31,052 bases of DNA from Intoshia linei (GCA_001642005.1 LWCA01000342.1:1-31052), one strand, 5' to 3'. Positions 1 to 12,000 are shown, counted from the stretch's first letter. Made by a program: numbers and translations. Notes: a model not told the origin generated them from the letters alone.

Positions 1-176
1 ATTGGGGTTTTTGACCCGTAAGATGTGAGTTTGGGAGGTTGAAATTTATCTTATGTCCCGGAAAAACTGTAAACTAAATATAGACTTTATAAAATTCTAA
101 GACTAGTAGTTATTGAAATAAAGTGGAAAACACACACACAAACAAATATTGCGTAGCATATTATATAAGTAAGGAT
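1..176 (+). repeat. Fragment of the dominant foldback-like repeat family (family 1)
   Basis: A partial copy enters from the left edge. It has the family module TTTTTGACCCGTAAGATG at the start, followed by the GTTGAAATTTATC segment, and ends in TTATATAAGTAAGGAT, one of the two end types of the family. A short CA run lies at 131-141. No coding sequence is seen. Confidence 0.7.
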
Positions 177-1305
177 ATATTTTAATAATTTATAATAATT
201 TATAATATAACATATACCAACATTTGTTTAATATTATTAACCAATAACAAAGAATTTTTGTAAATATGATCCTTCTCTTACGGTCAGTATCTGACCGTTA
301 ATTGTCTTTTTTATTGATACAACGGGGTATATATAAATGCAAACCTGGGAGATGCAAATTCATGATAATCTATGCAAAAATATCTGATTTTTTTTTTAAA
401 TTGAAAGAATCTTAAGAATGGAATAATTAATTAAAATACACATAGGCAGAACCCTTTTTGGTGGGTCTCGATGATATCTTTTCAAATTTAGCTTTTAAAT
501 TTTATAAATGTTTATTTTTGATTATCATGGTTATTTTTTGTTAGAAATTTATGCTGTCAAGTTCAAACCTACATGTAGATGTAGAAGAGGCGGCTAGAAT
601 ATGATATAACAGTTTGTTAATTTTTAGGGTAGTCGAGAAGGGTAAGTTCGTCTCTGCATACAGATGAAATCATTTTATTTGATATGAATAAGAATTATAA
701 TCAGTTTCGTTTAATTATTAACTAATAAATTAACAATTCGGTTTTTGACACTGAAGGATTCAATTTTGGAAATGAAACTTTATATAAACATCACCGCGAA
801 AAACAGTATTAAAAAGGTTTTTTTTTTTTACAACTGTTAATTTTTAAAATAAACGGTAAAGATACAGACATAAATAGACATTCCATTTTATATAATTAAA
901 GGTTAGCGTGGTTTTCCATACACTCAGATACTTATAATATATAACACTATAACACTAACTAATTGAAGCTTGGTTGTCTAATAATAATTTATCATTTTTT
1001 AAAAATTATAATTATTAGACATACTCTAAAGATCAATAAACCACGATCTGCTTCGATTGGAGTTGAAAGCGGAAAATACGGAAATACCCGGTAGACTTTA
1101 AAATGAAACTAAATTAAATCTAATTATTCCACAGAGGAAAAATATATACCAGTTTTAATGTACAAAAAACGATTCCAAATGATGAAAACAGAGTACAGTA
1201 AATTTAAAAATTAACTAAAATTATCAATTTAAAAATAAATGAAATTTACATCTAATTAAGTGTTTCCCGATTCAAATAGTGTACGGACTCCCATTTCAAA
1301 ATATT
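177..1305. other. Gene-free AT-rich stretch with decayed repeat remnants
   Basis: I see no exon-like open frame with splice sites here. Around 725-900 there is a worn family 1 copy in plus orientation: TTTTTGACACTGAAGGATTC near 740 and TTTTATATAATTAAAGG near 885. An imperfect inverted repeat lies near 980-1020 (TAATAATTT ... AATTATTA). The rest is unassigned. Confidence 0.5.
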
Positions 1306-1309
1306 TATT

Positions 1310-1965
1310 TTTTTAGACCCAAAAAAAACATAAAATATAAAATATTTATGAAAAAATTAAAGGTTTTTTCTCATAAGATATGGTAGAATCGTGTTTTTCA
1401 AAAAAATATTGGATTTCTTATTACTTATTTTGGGCTTTGATAAAGTTGAATTGAAAAAATATTGGAAAAAGAGGATTTTCTCATAAGGTTTAGTAAAATC
1501 GTATTTTTTAATAAAATATTGTAAAAAGAGGATTTTTCGATTAACAGTTGGTTAAATTGTATTTTTAATTTTTTATTTTGGGGTTTCATTCAGTGGATTT
1601 TTCCTTTAAGGGATGGTAAAATCTTGTTTTTCAAAAAAATATTCGGAAAAAGACGATTTTCTCTTAATGGATGGATACATTGTATTTTTGATTTATCATT
1701 ATCTTTGTGGTTAGATTAAGTGGATTTTTCAAAAAAATATTTGAAAAGGTGAATTTTTCCTTTAAAGATTGGTAAAATTGTATTTTTGATTTTTATTTTT
1801 GGGTATGATTTAGTGGATTTTTCACTGAGGGTTTGAAATAGTATTTTGTATTAAATTTTATTAATGGTGCGATGAAAGTGGGATTTTTGAAATAATACTG
1901 TACTGGTCATCTAGGGTTTGGGACAAATCCCCAACATCTATCAAATCTGGAATCAATATTAAAAA
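1310..1965 (+). repeat. Tandem-repeat-bearing element (family 2), plus-oriented copy
   Basis: Diverged units alternate GGATTTTTC, AAAAAAATATTGGAAAAAG, TGGTAAAATCGTATTTTT and TTTTGGGGTTTGATT several times between about 1310 and 1880. A non-repetitive end follows (GGTCATCTAGGGTTTGGGAC, then AAATCCCCAACATC). The same order of tandem part and end occurs inverted at about 12000-12385. This suggests a dispersed mobile element with an internal minisatellite rather than a simple local array. No coding capacity was found. Confidence 0.65.
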
Positions 1966-2120
1966 TTCTCATATAAGAATAAAAAAAAGCTGATAAAATT
2001 TTTTTTATATTTTAATTAAATCTCACGGCCCAGTTATTCATTTTTGGATGCCAAGGGCTCCAGGGACTCCAATCGTGAACGACTGGTATAATTCTAAACT
2101 ATAATATTGTGTCTTATTAT

Positions 2121-3326
2121 ATGATTGATATAATCAAAAGATCCTCCGATGTATCTGTATACGCAACACCACTTCGTAGAAACTCTGAACAAATTTTTCG
2201 AATGAATTTAGCCAGAAACAAAAAAGAACGAAAAAGTGATAGACTAGCATTAAAAGATTCTTTGGCACAATTTTATAAATCAATGAACAGTGATCGAAAA
2301 AAATTTGATCCAAACATTAAAAATATTAAACCCGTTGACAATTCCACCAAAACAACTACCTCTAGCCGAAAATTATCCGAACCAATTCATCAAACTAAAA
2401 TTTTAAATAAGCTCAAAACAAAATTTTCCAATGAAAATATTGACAGTGTTTCAAATTCAACTTCAAATTCATCTCTCAAAAATCAAGTAATAAACAAATT
2501 GACTTGTATCAAAAATTCAATAATTGGCACTCCTAAGTTTCATAGGCGGTCCAAGATAGGTTTTTATCTATTTTAATTATATTTATTTTAATTTTTAGTA
2601 AATATTTCTGAAAATGCTCTCAATAAAGATGCTTCACAAGAGTACATTTCAGTATAAATTGTAATCATTTTTTTTAGACAGAAACATTCTTGGTTTACAG
2701 ATTTTATGAGTAATCAAAGTAACATTAAAAGAACAAAATCGTATTTTATTATTGTTCGTTATAAAACCTTAATTCAACTTAAACATGGAATCATGAATAC
2801 TTTATTAATGGTATTATAATTATAATTTAAATAATAATTATTTAAATCGTGTGACCTCCATGTTTTTTTGTAAAATCAAAATGTTGCCTATCTTAACATC
2901 ATAAAAAGGAATCCTTGACAAGGATGTGGGCCCAACATTTCATTTGATTTCATTTAAAATTTTGATGAATATCAAAAACATGACTGTGCTTGATGCGAAT
3001 TATTAATTATATTAATTAGATACCAGATTGTACATATGATGTGACAGGATATCAATCGTTCCGGGTTCAAATAACAAAGAGTTCATCCATGTTGATAAGA
3101 AATGTTCAATTGGAAATTAACATTTCAAATTCAATTTCCAGCCACAACAATGCCACAAACATGAAAAATACAAATTACATTTCTATAAATCTAGTGAGCG
3201 GTAGGCATTTGTGTGAAATTTTTATTTTTAATTAATATAGGACCTACCAAAAAATACAAAAATTTTTGTTTGTCTTTTGAACAAACACTTGTAAAATTAC
3301 TTCACACCAATAAAGAATACAAGTAA
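2121..3326 (+). CDS. Unrecognised basic protein, four coding exons, 252 residues
   Basis: I do not recognise this protein. The ATG at 2121 has an in-frame TGA 45 bases upstream. Exons 2121-2559, 2599-2651, 3020-3200 and 3241-3326 join in phase through GT-AG introns of 39, 368 and 40 bases and end in TAA. The first about 145 residues are Lys/Ser/Asn-rich, low in complexity and probably disordered, with TPLRRNSEQIFRMN near residue 17. The C-terminal third looks like an alternating beta-strand domain, with YDVTGYQSFRVQITKSS and MLIRNVQLEINISN. There is no signal peptide or membrane segment. Phase agreement across all junctions supports the model. An alternative stop by reading into the second intron would remove the C-terminal domain. 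Function unknown. Confidence 0.6.
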
Positions 3327-3557
3327 TTGAGTCAATTCTTGTCGATATTTTATAAAATTTGTTAAATTTGATATATTTATGTAGAAATATACCAACAGCG
3401 TATTTTTGTTTGATATTATTAATTAAATTGTAGTATTAACATAGTTTTATCAATTTGACAGTTGCATTTATTAATACTCAATGTATCAATAAGTATCATA
3501 GAATATCATATGGTTTTTTCAAATTAAATCTTATTTTTTAATTATTTTGATAAATAA
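3327..3557. other. AT-rich spacer
   Basis: Between the stop of the four-exon gene and the foldback element I see only AT-rich sequence. There is a possible polyadenylation hexamer AATAAA at about 3309, just inside the coding end, and nothing else that can be supported. Confidence 0.4.
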
Positions 3558-5224
3558 CAACTTGACTGTTATGTATTAATATTAATTTAATACTTTGTAC
3601 AAACAGTACCTAGCTTTGCCGACGGGGACTTTTTTAATTCTATAAAAAACTAAATTCTTTAATAAAACCGTCCTAAAATAATAAAAAATACACAATCTGA
3701 TAAAGATTTTTAATTCATCAACATCGTGATAATTTTCAATTTCAAAATCTTATATCTTCACGGCCAAAACCCACAATACCGTTATTTGTAAAAATAAAAA
3801 AAGTCGTAGAATTTTATACAACGTGTATTCTGTGTAGTTTTTAAAATTATAAGCATTATCATAAAGGGCAACATCAAAAAAGTTTATTTTCATGATCAAA
3901 ACCACAGATTACCTTTTTTTTAAAAATGAAAACAGTCCTAGATTTAAAAAAACATAGATGACAGTTATATCCAGTTGACACACAAAAAAAATTAATCTGA
4001 CAAATTGATGCCTTCATGGTCAATAAACCACTTTACTATTCATTTTTTTTCGAAACTATTTTATTAAAAAAAAATTATTCTGATACAGCTTATTCCAGTT
4101 GATATAAATACAAAATTTTAACCCCATTAATCTACGTATTTTAAAAATAATTTTTAATTTATCATCAACCAATATTTTTCAAATGTTTAAATTAAAATTA
4201 AAAATATAAACATTTATCCTACAATTTCAAAAAAAATGTGCATTGAACGTCTACACATTTTCAATAGTAATATGGGTAAAAATTTCATAGTTTTTATCGA
4301 TTTTCAAAGTTCTTATCATTTTTCATTGATAAAAATTTTCACTTAAAACAAAAATAAATGAGGTAGAATTGAATTTAAAGATGCAAAGTGAACAACCAAA
4401 CATGACGATCAAGACAAAAGCACTCAAAACATAGCTACAGTATCTAATCATAACATTCCAGTAAATAAAGTTATATTTGAATTTTTGGATGAAATTTTTA
4501 AAATGACAACAAATATCTCCGCAAAAAATTATCCAAAATCATTTTTTTCAGTGTAGCCATAAAATTGTCATACGTGACTTTATCTATCACTGCACTATAA
4601 AATTTCCAAAAAATTACTAAAATTCACACCCTAAATTAGGGGTGTTCTGATGTTCTTATATTATCCATGATTTGATTTTAAACTTTTTCAAAATGAAAAT
4701 TTCAGTAGCAATCATAAAAAAAGAAGATTACCACTCTTTAAAAGTGCTTTTTTGACCATGAATGCGTCACTTTGTGAGATTGAAAGTTTTTGTGTGTTAA
4801 CTGGATACAACTGATTCAGTTGTAAATTTTTCATCTTGAAAATGCAATTTTTTCAATATGCGATGGTTGATAATCCTTATAAATGTAAAAACTATTTCAG
4901 ATTGTATGTTTTATAAACATATAGAACTTTTCATTATTTAAAAAAAAGTAATTTGAGGTTTTGACCATTAATTTCCAAGTTTGTGAGGCTGAAATTTACG
5001 ACAATGTTAATAATTTTAAAACGCGTCCCAGAATATATATTTATAAAAATTCTAAAGCTGGTTTTATTTTTAAAATAAGGGAAAATAGGGTTTTGACCCT
5101 GAAAGATTCATTTTCTGATAATCACTCTCGGAAAACTATTAGTAATTGGGTTTTATATTTTAGGACTATTGATTTTTAAATGTACGGTAACACATACACA
5201 TTCAGTTTTATATAAGTAAAAGAT
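3558..5224. repeat. Foldback-like family 1 element with inverted arms
   Basis: The left border resembles the CTTGACTGTTATGTA ... ACTTTGTACAAACAG end type and the right border the TTTTATATAAGTAA type. The left arm (about 3650-4140) carries minus-orientation modules such as CATGATCAAAACCACAGATT at about 3890 and CCTTCATGGTCAATAAACC at about 4012. The right arm (about 4690-5200) carries the reverse complements, for example TTTTTTGACCATGAATGCG at about 4750 and GGTTTTGACCATTAATTTCC at about 4955. The flank GTTGACACACAAAAA on the left pairs with TTTTTGTGTGTTAAC on the right. An open frame at 4961-5179 lies in the arm and is not a gene. Confidence 0.7.
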
Positions 5225-5958
5225 TTAGACTTTTTTTATGTAGATATTTTTATCAAATGTAAACAGTAAATTTTTATTTACTTGTGTATAATTTATACTG
5301 AAATGTTCAAATTTTGCATTGAAATACAATTTTAAAATTATTAACAAAACAAGGTAATTTATATTGATTGCATTTATTAACATATTATTGTAAGCAATTT
5401 ATAAACGTCTCAATTTCTAATGAAATTAAAAGTATGCTTACATTTCGAAATATTATTTATCTATTCGTCTCTTTATACAACACACAATCATTTTCTAAAA
5501 TTTACAAGTAACATTTCACTAAAATTTAATCTAAATAGTAATTGCTAAATTAATATTTAAAGTAATGTGGGTAACTTTATAAATTTTGTTTTGTAAAAAT
5601 TATAACATTTTAAAACACTAATTTCAGTCTTTATTACTAATGAAGACTTTTAAAGTTGAATACAAATTGCTCATTATAAAGTGTCAAATAAATAAAACTA
5701 AATCTATTTTATGTTGGGAAAACTACAAATTAAATTTAAATTCAAGTAAAAAGTAAAAAATTCATAATTTTTATTTGAAGTTTGTGTTCGGGTTCTGCTT
5801 CGTCTGTCTTGCAATGCTCTAGTACGGTGCATGTGTGAATTTCAAATTCCAAATTCCAATCCATGTAATTATTTATTTCAAGTTTCAGATTTGACTAAAC
5901 ACTGCAATATCTTAGCAATTGAATAATTTAAGCATATTTTAAATTAATTTTACCTTAG
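5225..5958. other. Intergenic stretch, possible PDCD10 promoter or first exon
   Basis: Mostly featureless AT-rich sequence. A GC-richer patch at 5781-5840 (GTTCGGGTTCTGCTTCGTCT) is followed by GT-containing donor candidates near 5822-5830. It may hold the untranslated or first coding exon of PDCD10, because the first certain exon begins with TG and needs an A from upstream to make its ATG. Confidence 0.35.
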
Positions 5959-8900
5959 TGTTCGATAAATTTTATTTTAAATTGACTAAATTCTTGCTTA
6001 TCCGATCAACTATAAATGGTAAATTATAATACCATTATTATGCTGATCTTTGAAAGATGTATACTCAGTGAAGCTGTTAATAAATTGGTAATTTTAATTT
6101 TTTTTAAAATGTAATTACAATTGTAATCAATTTTATATATACTATCCATTAGGATATATCTCGAATAATTAGGGTCTCAATCTTGGATAAGTTTTCACAA
6201 CTTAGGAAAAGTTGTTTTTATAACTTGTCTTTTTGTTTATAAACTATTTAAAATTAAAAAATTAATTGGTAACTATTTAACGTCACCAAATGTAATTAAT
6301 GATTCATTTAGAAGTTATCGGATCAACAACTCAAAAATATTAAAACTGCTTTTCGAAGAGTACTTTTGATTTAATTGATTAATTGATTTATTTTTTTTTA
6401 TTTTTTTTTGTCCTTAAAGTGGATATTTTATAGGAAATGGTTTTGATCGTTTGAATTTTTAAAATAATATTAATTAATGTAAATTATTATTTTTTTCAAT
6501 TTTATTTGTGGTCTTAGTTAATTATTAATTAGCTATTAACTTTGAACTTGAAATTTTAAATTCTATTTGATTGCACTAATTTTAATAAATTAATTTAAAT
6601 TATTCATATTCTTATGCAGACTGCGCTCTGCGCAGCTACGATTTATAAAATTTCAATACGAATAAGGCTCATTTATTTCAATTATTAAATATTTAGTTTT
6701 TGTACATAATTAAAATTGGTACCTTATAATTTTATTCTAAATGTTTCATTTTTCATTACAATTTAATGCAATAATTTGCAAATATACAATTTTTATTTAT
6801 GGTTGAAATAAATTCATTTTTGAATTATCTGCAAAAATATTGTACCATCGATATTCTATTTATAGATGTATAAGATACTTAATTTTCATTTATTTTTTAA
6901 TTAACGTTTTTGAGAATGCAATTACTAAGATTCATTTTAAAATTTAAGAAAAACGACCCACATGAAAAAGTGTCTTAGAATTTGGAGTTTTTTTAAATTC
7001 GGAGACTTAATTAATGTATAATTATAATTTATAATTTAAATTTTAATATATATTACAAGATTTTATGTTATTTTAAGGCACTATCTAATGATCCGTCTTT
7101 GATAGTACGATTAACCAGTTCGTTATTGGTGAAAGCTGAAGTCACAAAAAACCTAGATTTAAGCCAACTTGTTTTGTTGGCAGACAACACAAAAAGCGGT
7201 AAAAATTGATATGTTACAAAGTATAATTTATAATATGTGTTCTAACGATTTGTGAATTTATCTTTTAGTTAAGTTCTCAAATATAAATTAAAATGTGGAG
7301 GTACCAAGTTGTTTTAAAAAATGATTTGATTTTAAAATTTTTTTTATAGAATATTTCAAAACACTATATGCTAAATAGCTTATTTAAAAATAAATCAATA
7401 CGTGAAGGCTTAACTTTGTGAAATTGAAATTTTTTGGTGTGTTTTTAACTATTTGTTGTATTAAATTTGATATTTTCTAAAATTCTGGGTCTATATTTTT
7501 TATCATTTTTTAAAATAATGGTTAATTTGTGGTGTTGGCCGTGAGGACACAAGTTTTTTAAATTGAAATTTATGATTTTTAAACTTGGTTCAGAATATAT
7601 ATTTTATAACATTCTGGGATTAATTTTAATTTTAAAAAAAGGGTAATTACTTTTTTTAATTTGGTCCCATAAGGACTAAATTTATCGAAATGAAATTTGC
7701 GATAAAATTAAATGTATGTGAATATGTGTTTGTGTTTAATTAAAAAATTAAAAAAACTTAATTTCTAATGCAGTTTTTCGAGTCATGTTTTATCGCAAAT
7801 TTCATTTTCAGAAATCTGGCTATGCATGGTCAAAAACCCAAATGCTTTTTTTTAATTAATAATAAAATCAATCCTAGAATTTTAAATAACGTACATTCTG
7901 AGACTTAATTGAACATGATTACTATTTTCGTAATTCTCAACCTCAAAAACCTACATCTTCATTATGAAACCACAAATTACCCGTTTTTTTAAAAATGAAA
8001 AAGTCACTGAATTTTATAAAACATCAATTTTGGAGTGTTTTTAAAATCATGAGTATTATCATAAATAACAACACCAATAACTTAAAATCAATTAAAAAAT
8101 CACTCCTAAAATTAAAAATTCGTTCTCGGTGGAGCTGGATGCTGTTTGTAAAAAATACATAACAGTCAAGCTGGTATATATAAGTAAGGATTCTAAAAAT
8201 TTATACATATCTTATTAGATTCTTCAGTATTAAAAATCTTGATATCCAATTATTATGAATGCTTTGATGCTTGCATTCACCTTCGACAAATTTTAAGAGA
8301 TTTGCCCAGATATATGCATTATGAAAAAACATTATTTTTCGAAAATATCAAGTAATTTTATTTTTAATTAGCAATTAAACTTTGTATTCCACTTCTTGTA
8401 ATTTTTTTAACTAAAATTTATACTTGTCAGAAAATACATTTTTTTACTTTTCAATATTTCATTAGTTATGCAATATTGGAGGATTTCAGACTTTAAACTT
8501 AGTAAGTAGTACTAAGTTTAAAGTTTAAACCGTCAACAGATGAATTTAATTTACTAATCAAAAATTTGTAAATATTTTTATGTCGAGATATGAAAAAATA
8601 AATTTACTTGTCCTTTATTTGAATTTTTCTTGAATTTTCTGGCCTTTATGGTAATTCGATATTGATAAAATATTTAGAAAAATTGCCTCCTATATTCAAA
8701 AAATGTTGGGATTAATTAAAATTATAATGAAGGAATCTAAACACTCATCCACTAACCCGGTATTTTAAATTTGATGATCAATTTCAATTGTCTATATTGA
8801 TTCCATATTCTATATAAATTAAGGAATTTGAACTTCGAAAAAATGAACTAATTGAAACATCTCGCCAATTTTCAAAGGATTTGAAAACATATTTTCATAA

Positions 8901-9072
8901 ATACGAGTTTGTTTTTTTTAATTTAAAAATTAATATAAACTTAGAGATACTTTGCTACATAAAAGTGCTTGTCATTTACTTTTTGAAACTTATAGACTCC
9001 AGGAATGTATATACAATTGCAACAAACGTGAAAAGCCTTTGTGTAAACAATAAATTTTACTTTAAAATATAA
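5959..9072 (+). CDS. PDCD10: Programmed cell death protein 10 / CCM3 homologue
   Basis: PDCD10 is a small all-helical scaffold that dimerises through its N-terminal half, binds GCKIII kinases, and joins STRIPAK and CCM complexes through its C-terminal focal-adhesion-targeting-like bundle. Exons: 5959-6018, 6057-6087, 6173-6209/6210, 6312-6359, 7078-7198, 8228-8351, 8678-8759, 8824-8906, 9003-9072; about 218 residues against 212 in human. Recognisable pieces in order are LSDQQLKNIKTAF, CIHLRQILRDLP, ENIKKIASYIQKML and SRQFSKDLKTYF, matching LSAAQTLRAAF, ARALKQILSKIP, TIKDIASAIKELL and SKSFSDTLKTYF of the human protein. The start is unresolved (ATG probably made by splicing). The third exon misses the phase of the fourth by one base in an A run (6207-6210). 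The fifth intron carries a foldback element. Confidence 0.85.
7300..8197. repeat. Foldback-like family 1 element inside a PDCD10 intron
   Basis: Plus-orientation modules (about 7400, 7535 and 7661) on the left face minus-orientation modules (about 7827 and 7955) on the right. The inner ends are a perfect 17-base inverted pair, TGAAATTTGCGATAAAA at 7691-7707 and its complement at 7788-7804. The right border reads TAACAGTCAAGCTGG directly followed by TATATATAAGTAAGGAT, so both end types of the family are fused here. The element lies within the intron between exons 7078-7198 and 8228-8351; its right border is 30 bases from the acceptor. Confidence 0.75.
8490..8524. other. Perfect 15-bp inverted repeat with 5-base loop
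   Basis: ACTTTAAACTTAGTA at 8490-8504 and its exact complement at 8510-8524 are separated by AGTAG. It lies in the sixth PDCD10 intron. A transcript of either strand would form a stable stem-loop. Confidence 0.8.
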
Positions 9073-9087
9073 TGGTATTTTGTTAAT

Positions 9088-12000
9088 TTATTTGTTTGAA
9101 ACAGTTTCCTCTGTTAAATCAACGTCTTCTATGTTTTCATTAATCATTTGTTCTTTATTTTTTATTTCTGCGTCTTTACCAAATTCATCTGTAGCTTTCA
9201 CCAATAATTGGATTCTCTATAATGTTATCATTTTATTTTAAACACGTTTACCTTTTTTATACTGACTGTTTTATCTTTAAAAGTTAGTATTTTAATTATG
9301 GCTATAATTGGGATTATTAGTATTGATATGGAAGCCATTATCCATCCCACCATTTCCATTGAATAGGAAACTAAACGGCCGTTATATTGAGTTGTTCCAA
9401 AATTTGACATCATGAACGCTAGGATTCCCTAAATTAAATACTTATAGGTTATAAATACTTATATTCGGGAGTACATCCGGGCACTGTCTTGTGGCGTCGT
9501 GTCCCAAAATTATATGAAATATGTCAATGAATAATTCTTACACATAACATTGCGGGTGTTATATAACCCCACATTATTCTCCATATAAAAGTTGGATGAT
9601 ATCCAAGCATCATTTTTATGTTTTTGTAGAATGTGTCCAACCCTAAAAAAATGTTTATTTAATTCAATACTTATTATTGATACCGTAAATGTGAGATATA
9701 ACTACACATTCCAATATTCCAACTATAATTACAGCATAAGACGCGGCATAGTTGTCCATTACTTGGAAAAGGTACATTCCATTCTGTATAATTAATTTTT
9801 ATTAAATTGAGTAAATTTTATTTAAGGCTTGATAATTTTAGTTTTTACAAAAAAATCTAGCTGTATTAAACCTTGCGGGAGCGAGGCTTTAAAATAATGA
9901 TGTAATATTAAAAATAAAATATATCAATGATTTTAGCATATTTTTAAGCAAAAACTAAAATTAAATTTATAACAAAAATTTCTTCATCTAACCATCTATA
10001 AAACAGAAAATACACTACCGACAATTAATTATTGTCGGCCCGCTTATTAATTTTTATAAACAATATTCTCTGTCTAGTCGGTGAAGTTGCAACTACATAG
10101 TAAAGTTACGGTATCATGGTGGAAAATTTAAATAATATCGAAATATAAATATAACTGTAGGAACCACATATATTCTATTAATTGGTATACCTTTTATAAC
10201 GTGATCCCCGGTTAAAATAAATAACTTTTCCTAAAAAAATAGGGGAAGATGGAAAAATAAAGAACTAGAATTGTCAAAGTATAAAAAAAATACTCTATAA
10301 CAGCAGTTCCCACTTTTTTCATAACGAACCGGTAATAAATTATAAAATTTATTTATAATTTAATTTATAGCGAAATTACTAGTCAACATTTAAAAAATTT
10401 TGACAAAAATCGTAGTAAATTGACTTTAGTAAAAGTAGTAGTAGTACTTCTAGTAAAAACTTTCGCCAACTAAATTTTTTTAACAGAACGCTATTTGGGA
10501 AATGTGGCTCTATAATGAAATAAATGAATAATAATACTTGAGTAATTAAAGGTAATCCTAGCAAAAAGCCAGCTGTACATATTATAAACATTAAGAGAGC
10601 GGATTTCTTTTTGGATTCAAACAAAAGAGGAAACAAATCTTTAATTGTAGTATGAACTGTACTGACTATTGAAAACTATATAATTTAGTTAGAAATATGT
10701 AAAGAGTGAAAATATTTAATGTATGTTAAAGGAAAACTAACTTTTTAAAATAAATATCTCAAGTAAAAATGGTAAACTATAAATTGAATAGTAACTTTAA
10801 ATTACCTGTGTTCCCAATCCTAATGAAATCAACATCATAAAAAATAAACAAGACCAGACTTGAGATGCCGGAATTAAATCTAGAGCTTCAGGGTACACAA
10901 TAAAAGCCAAACCAGCACCTAATAATAATAATTAGTAATTATATTCCACTTTATGATCATTAGATTATCAAATAAACAATTAATAATTATTTATAATCAA
11001 TTAAACACGGATGACTACAACAAACAGTGGAGGGGAAGGCTAGGGTACCATATCAAGAGCCTACTATTCTTAATTAATAAGTTCCATTAGAAAAGACATG
11101 GATTTTTACTTTTGTAAAAAAGTTAATACCCTAATTTTGGGCGACATTTTGTTAACTTTGAGTCCAACAGGGTAACCCTTACATAAGGTTAAACAATGGT
11201 TAGAGGAACTAATTTTTTTGATGTCTATATAAGGCCTACCATATTAATCCATCTATTATTACCAGTTCTCAACGGCCCTCACTGCGTGGTTATGTTATTT
11301 TTATGAAAAAAAATTGAAAGATACACCAACGACTAAAGAATATATCAAAGTAATAGAGTGACTATATTTCAATAATTTTTCTTAGAAATTAGATTTTTAG
11401 TGGTTCGCCAACAATTTAATGTGAAATTACTAGTTATAATCACTGGTGGTCCGTAATAAAAAATAGGAACCCATAATCTATGTCAATTAAAAATGACATA
11501 GAAATCTATACCTGAACTAAATATATCTTCCATTTTTTTCTGCATTGAAAATGCTAAATATCCCAATACTCCATATACAACAAATCCAGCATAGAAACTT
11601 GTCAAACAATTTAGTACGGAAACTATTATTGCGTCTCTAAATACATGGTATGTTTGTTATAGCATAAAATGTTTAATATACCTCAAGCAATTGTTATGAA
11701 CTTTGTTGTAGGTAGCAAGAGTAATTAAACCTCCCCAACAAGGGGACAATGAAAAAAATATTTGTACGGCAGCGTCACCCCAAACCTAACATTAAGGTAT
11801 TAAATATTTAATAAATGTAGATTTATGAAAATAATTATAAAACAAATATTCATACAGGTACCTGGTACAAGGTACATTGTATATATTGAAACCAAGATTT
11901 TTGAATTTCAAGTTCAACCTAGTTTTTATTGAAATTGATGAACCATAATTTCCTTTTTAATTTTTAATTATAATCAAAGGTGTTACCAGCATTTCTGGTT

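Noticed and set aside
1310-1880. CRISPR-like array
   Set aside because: Units are diverged, of uneven length and without unique spacers, and the context is an animal genome.
4961-5179. Plus-strand open frame of 72 codons
   Set aside because: It lies wholly in a foldback arm and shifts frame or breaks in the other copies of that module.
6163-6240. Exon DISRII... preceded by MVNYNTIIMLIFERC as an alternative gene start
   Set aside because: The alternative in which 6057-6087 joins 6173 gives VYSVKLLINWVSILDKFSQL, which matches the PDCD10 N-terminal helix and keeps phase.
7199-7291. Early PDCD10 terminal exon (VKFSNIN then stop) using the acceptor at 7267-7268
   Set aside because: The phase fits, but joining to 8228 instead restores clear PDCD10 homology through to the true C-terminus. 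A minor isoform cannot be excluded.
10379-10636. Minus-strand open frame extending past SLC6 exon 11
   Set aside because: Only 10538-10636 is exon. The rest reads through the donor into the intron and the hAT MITE.
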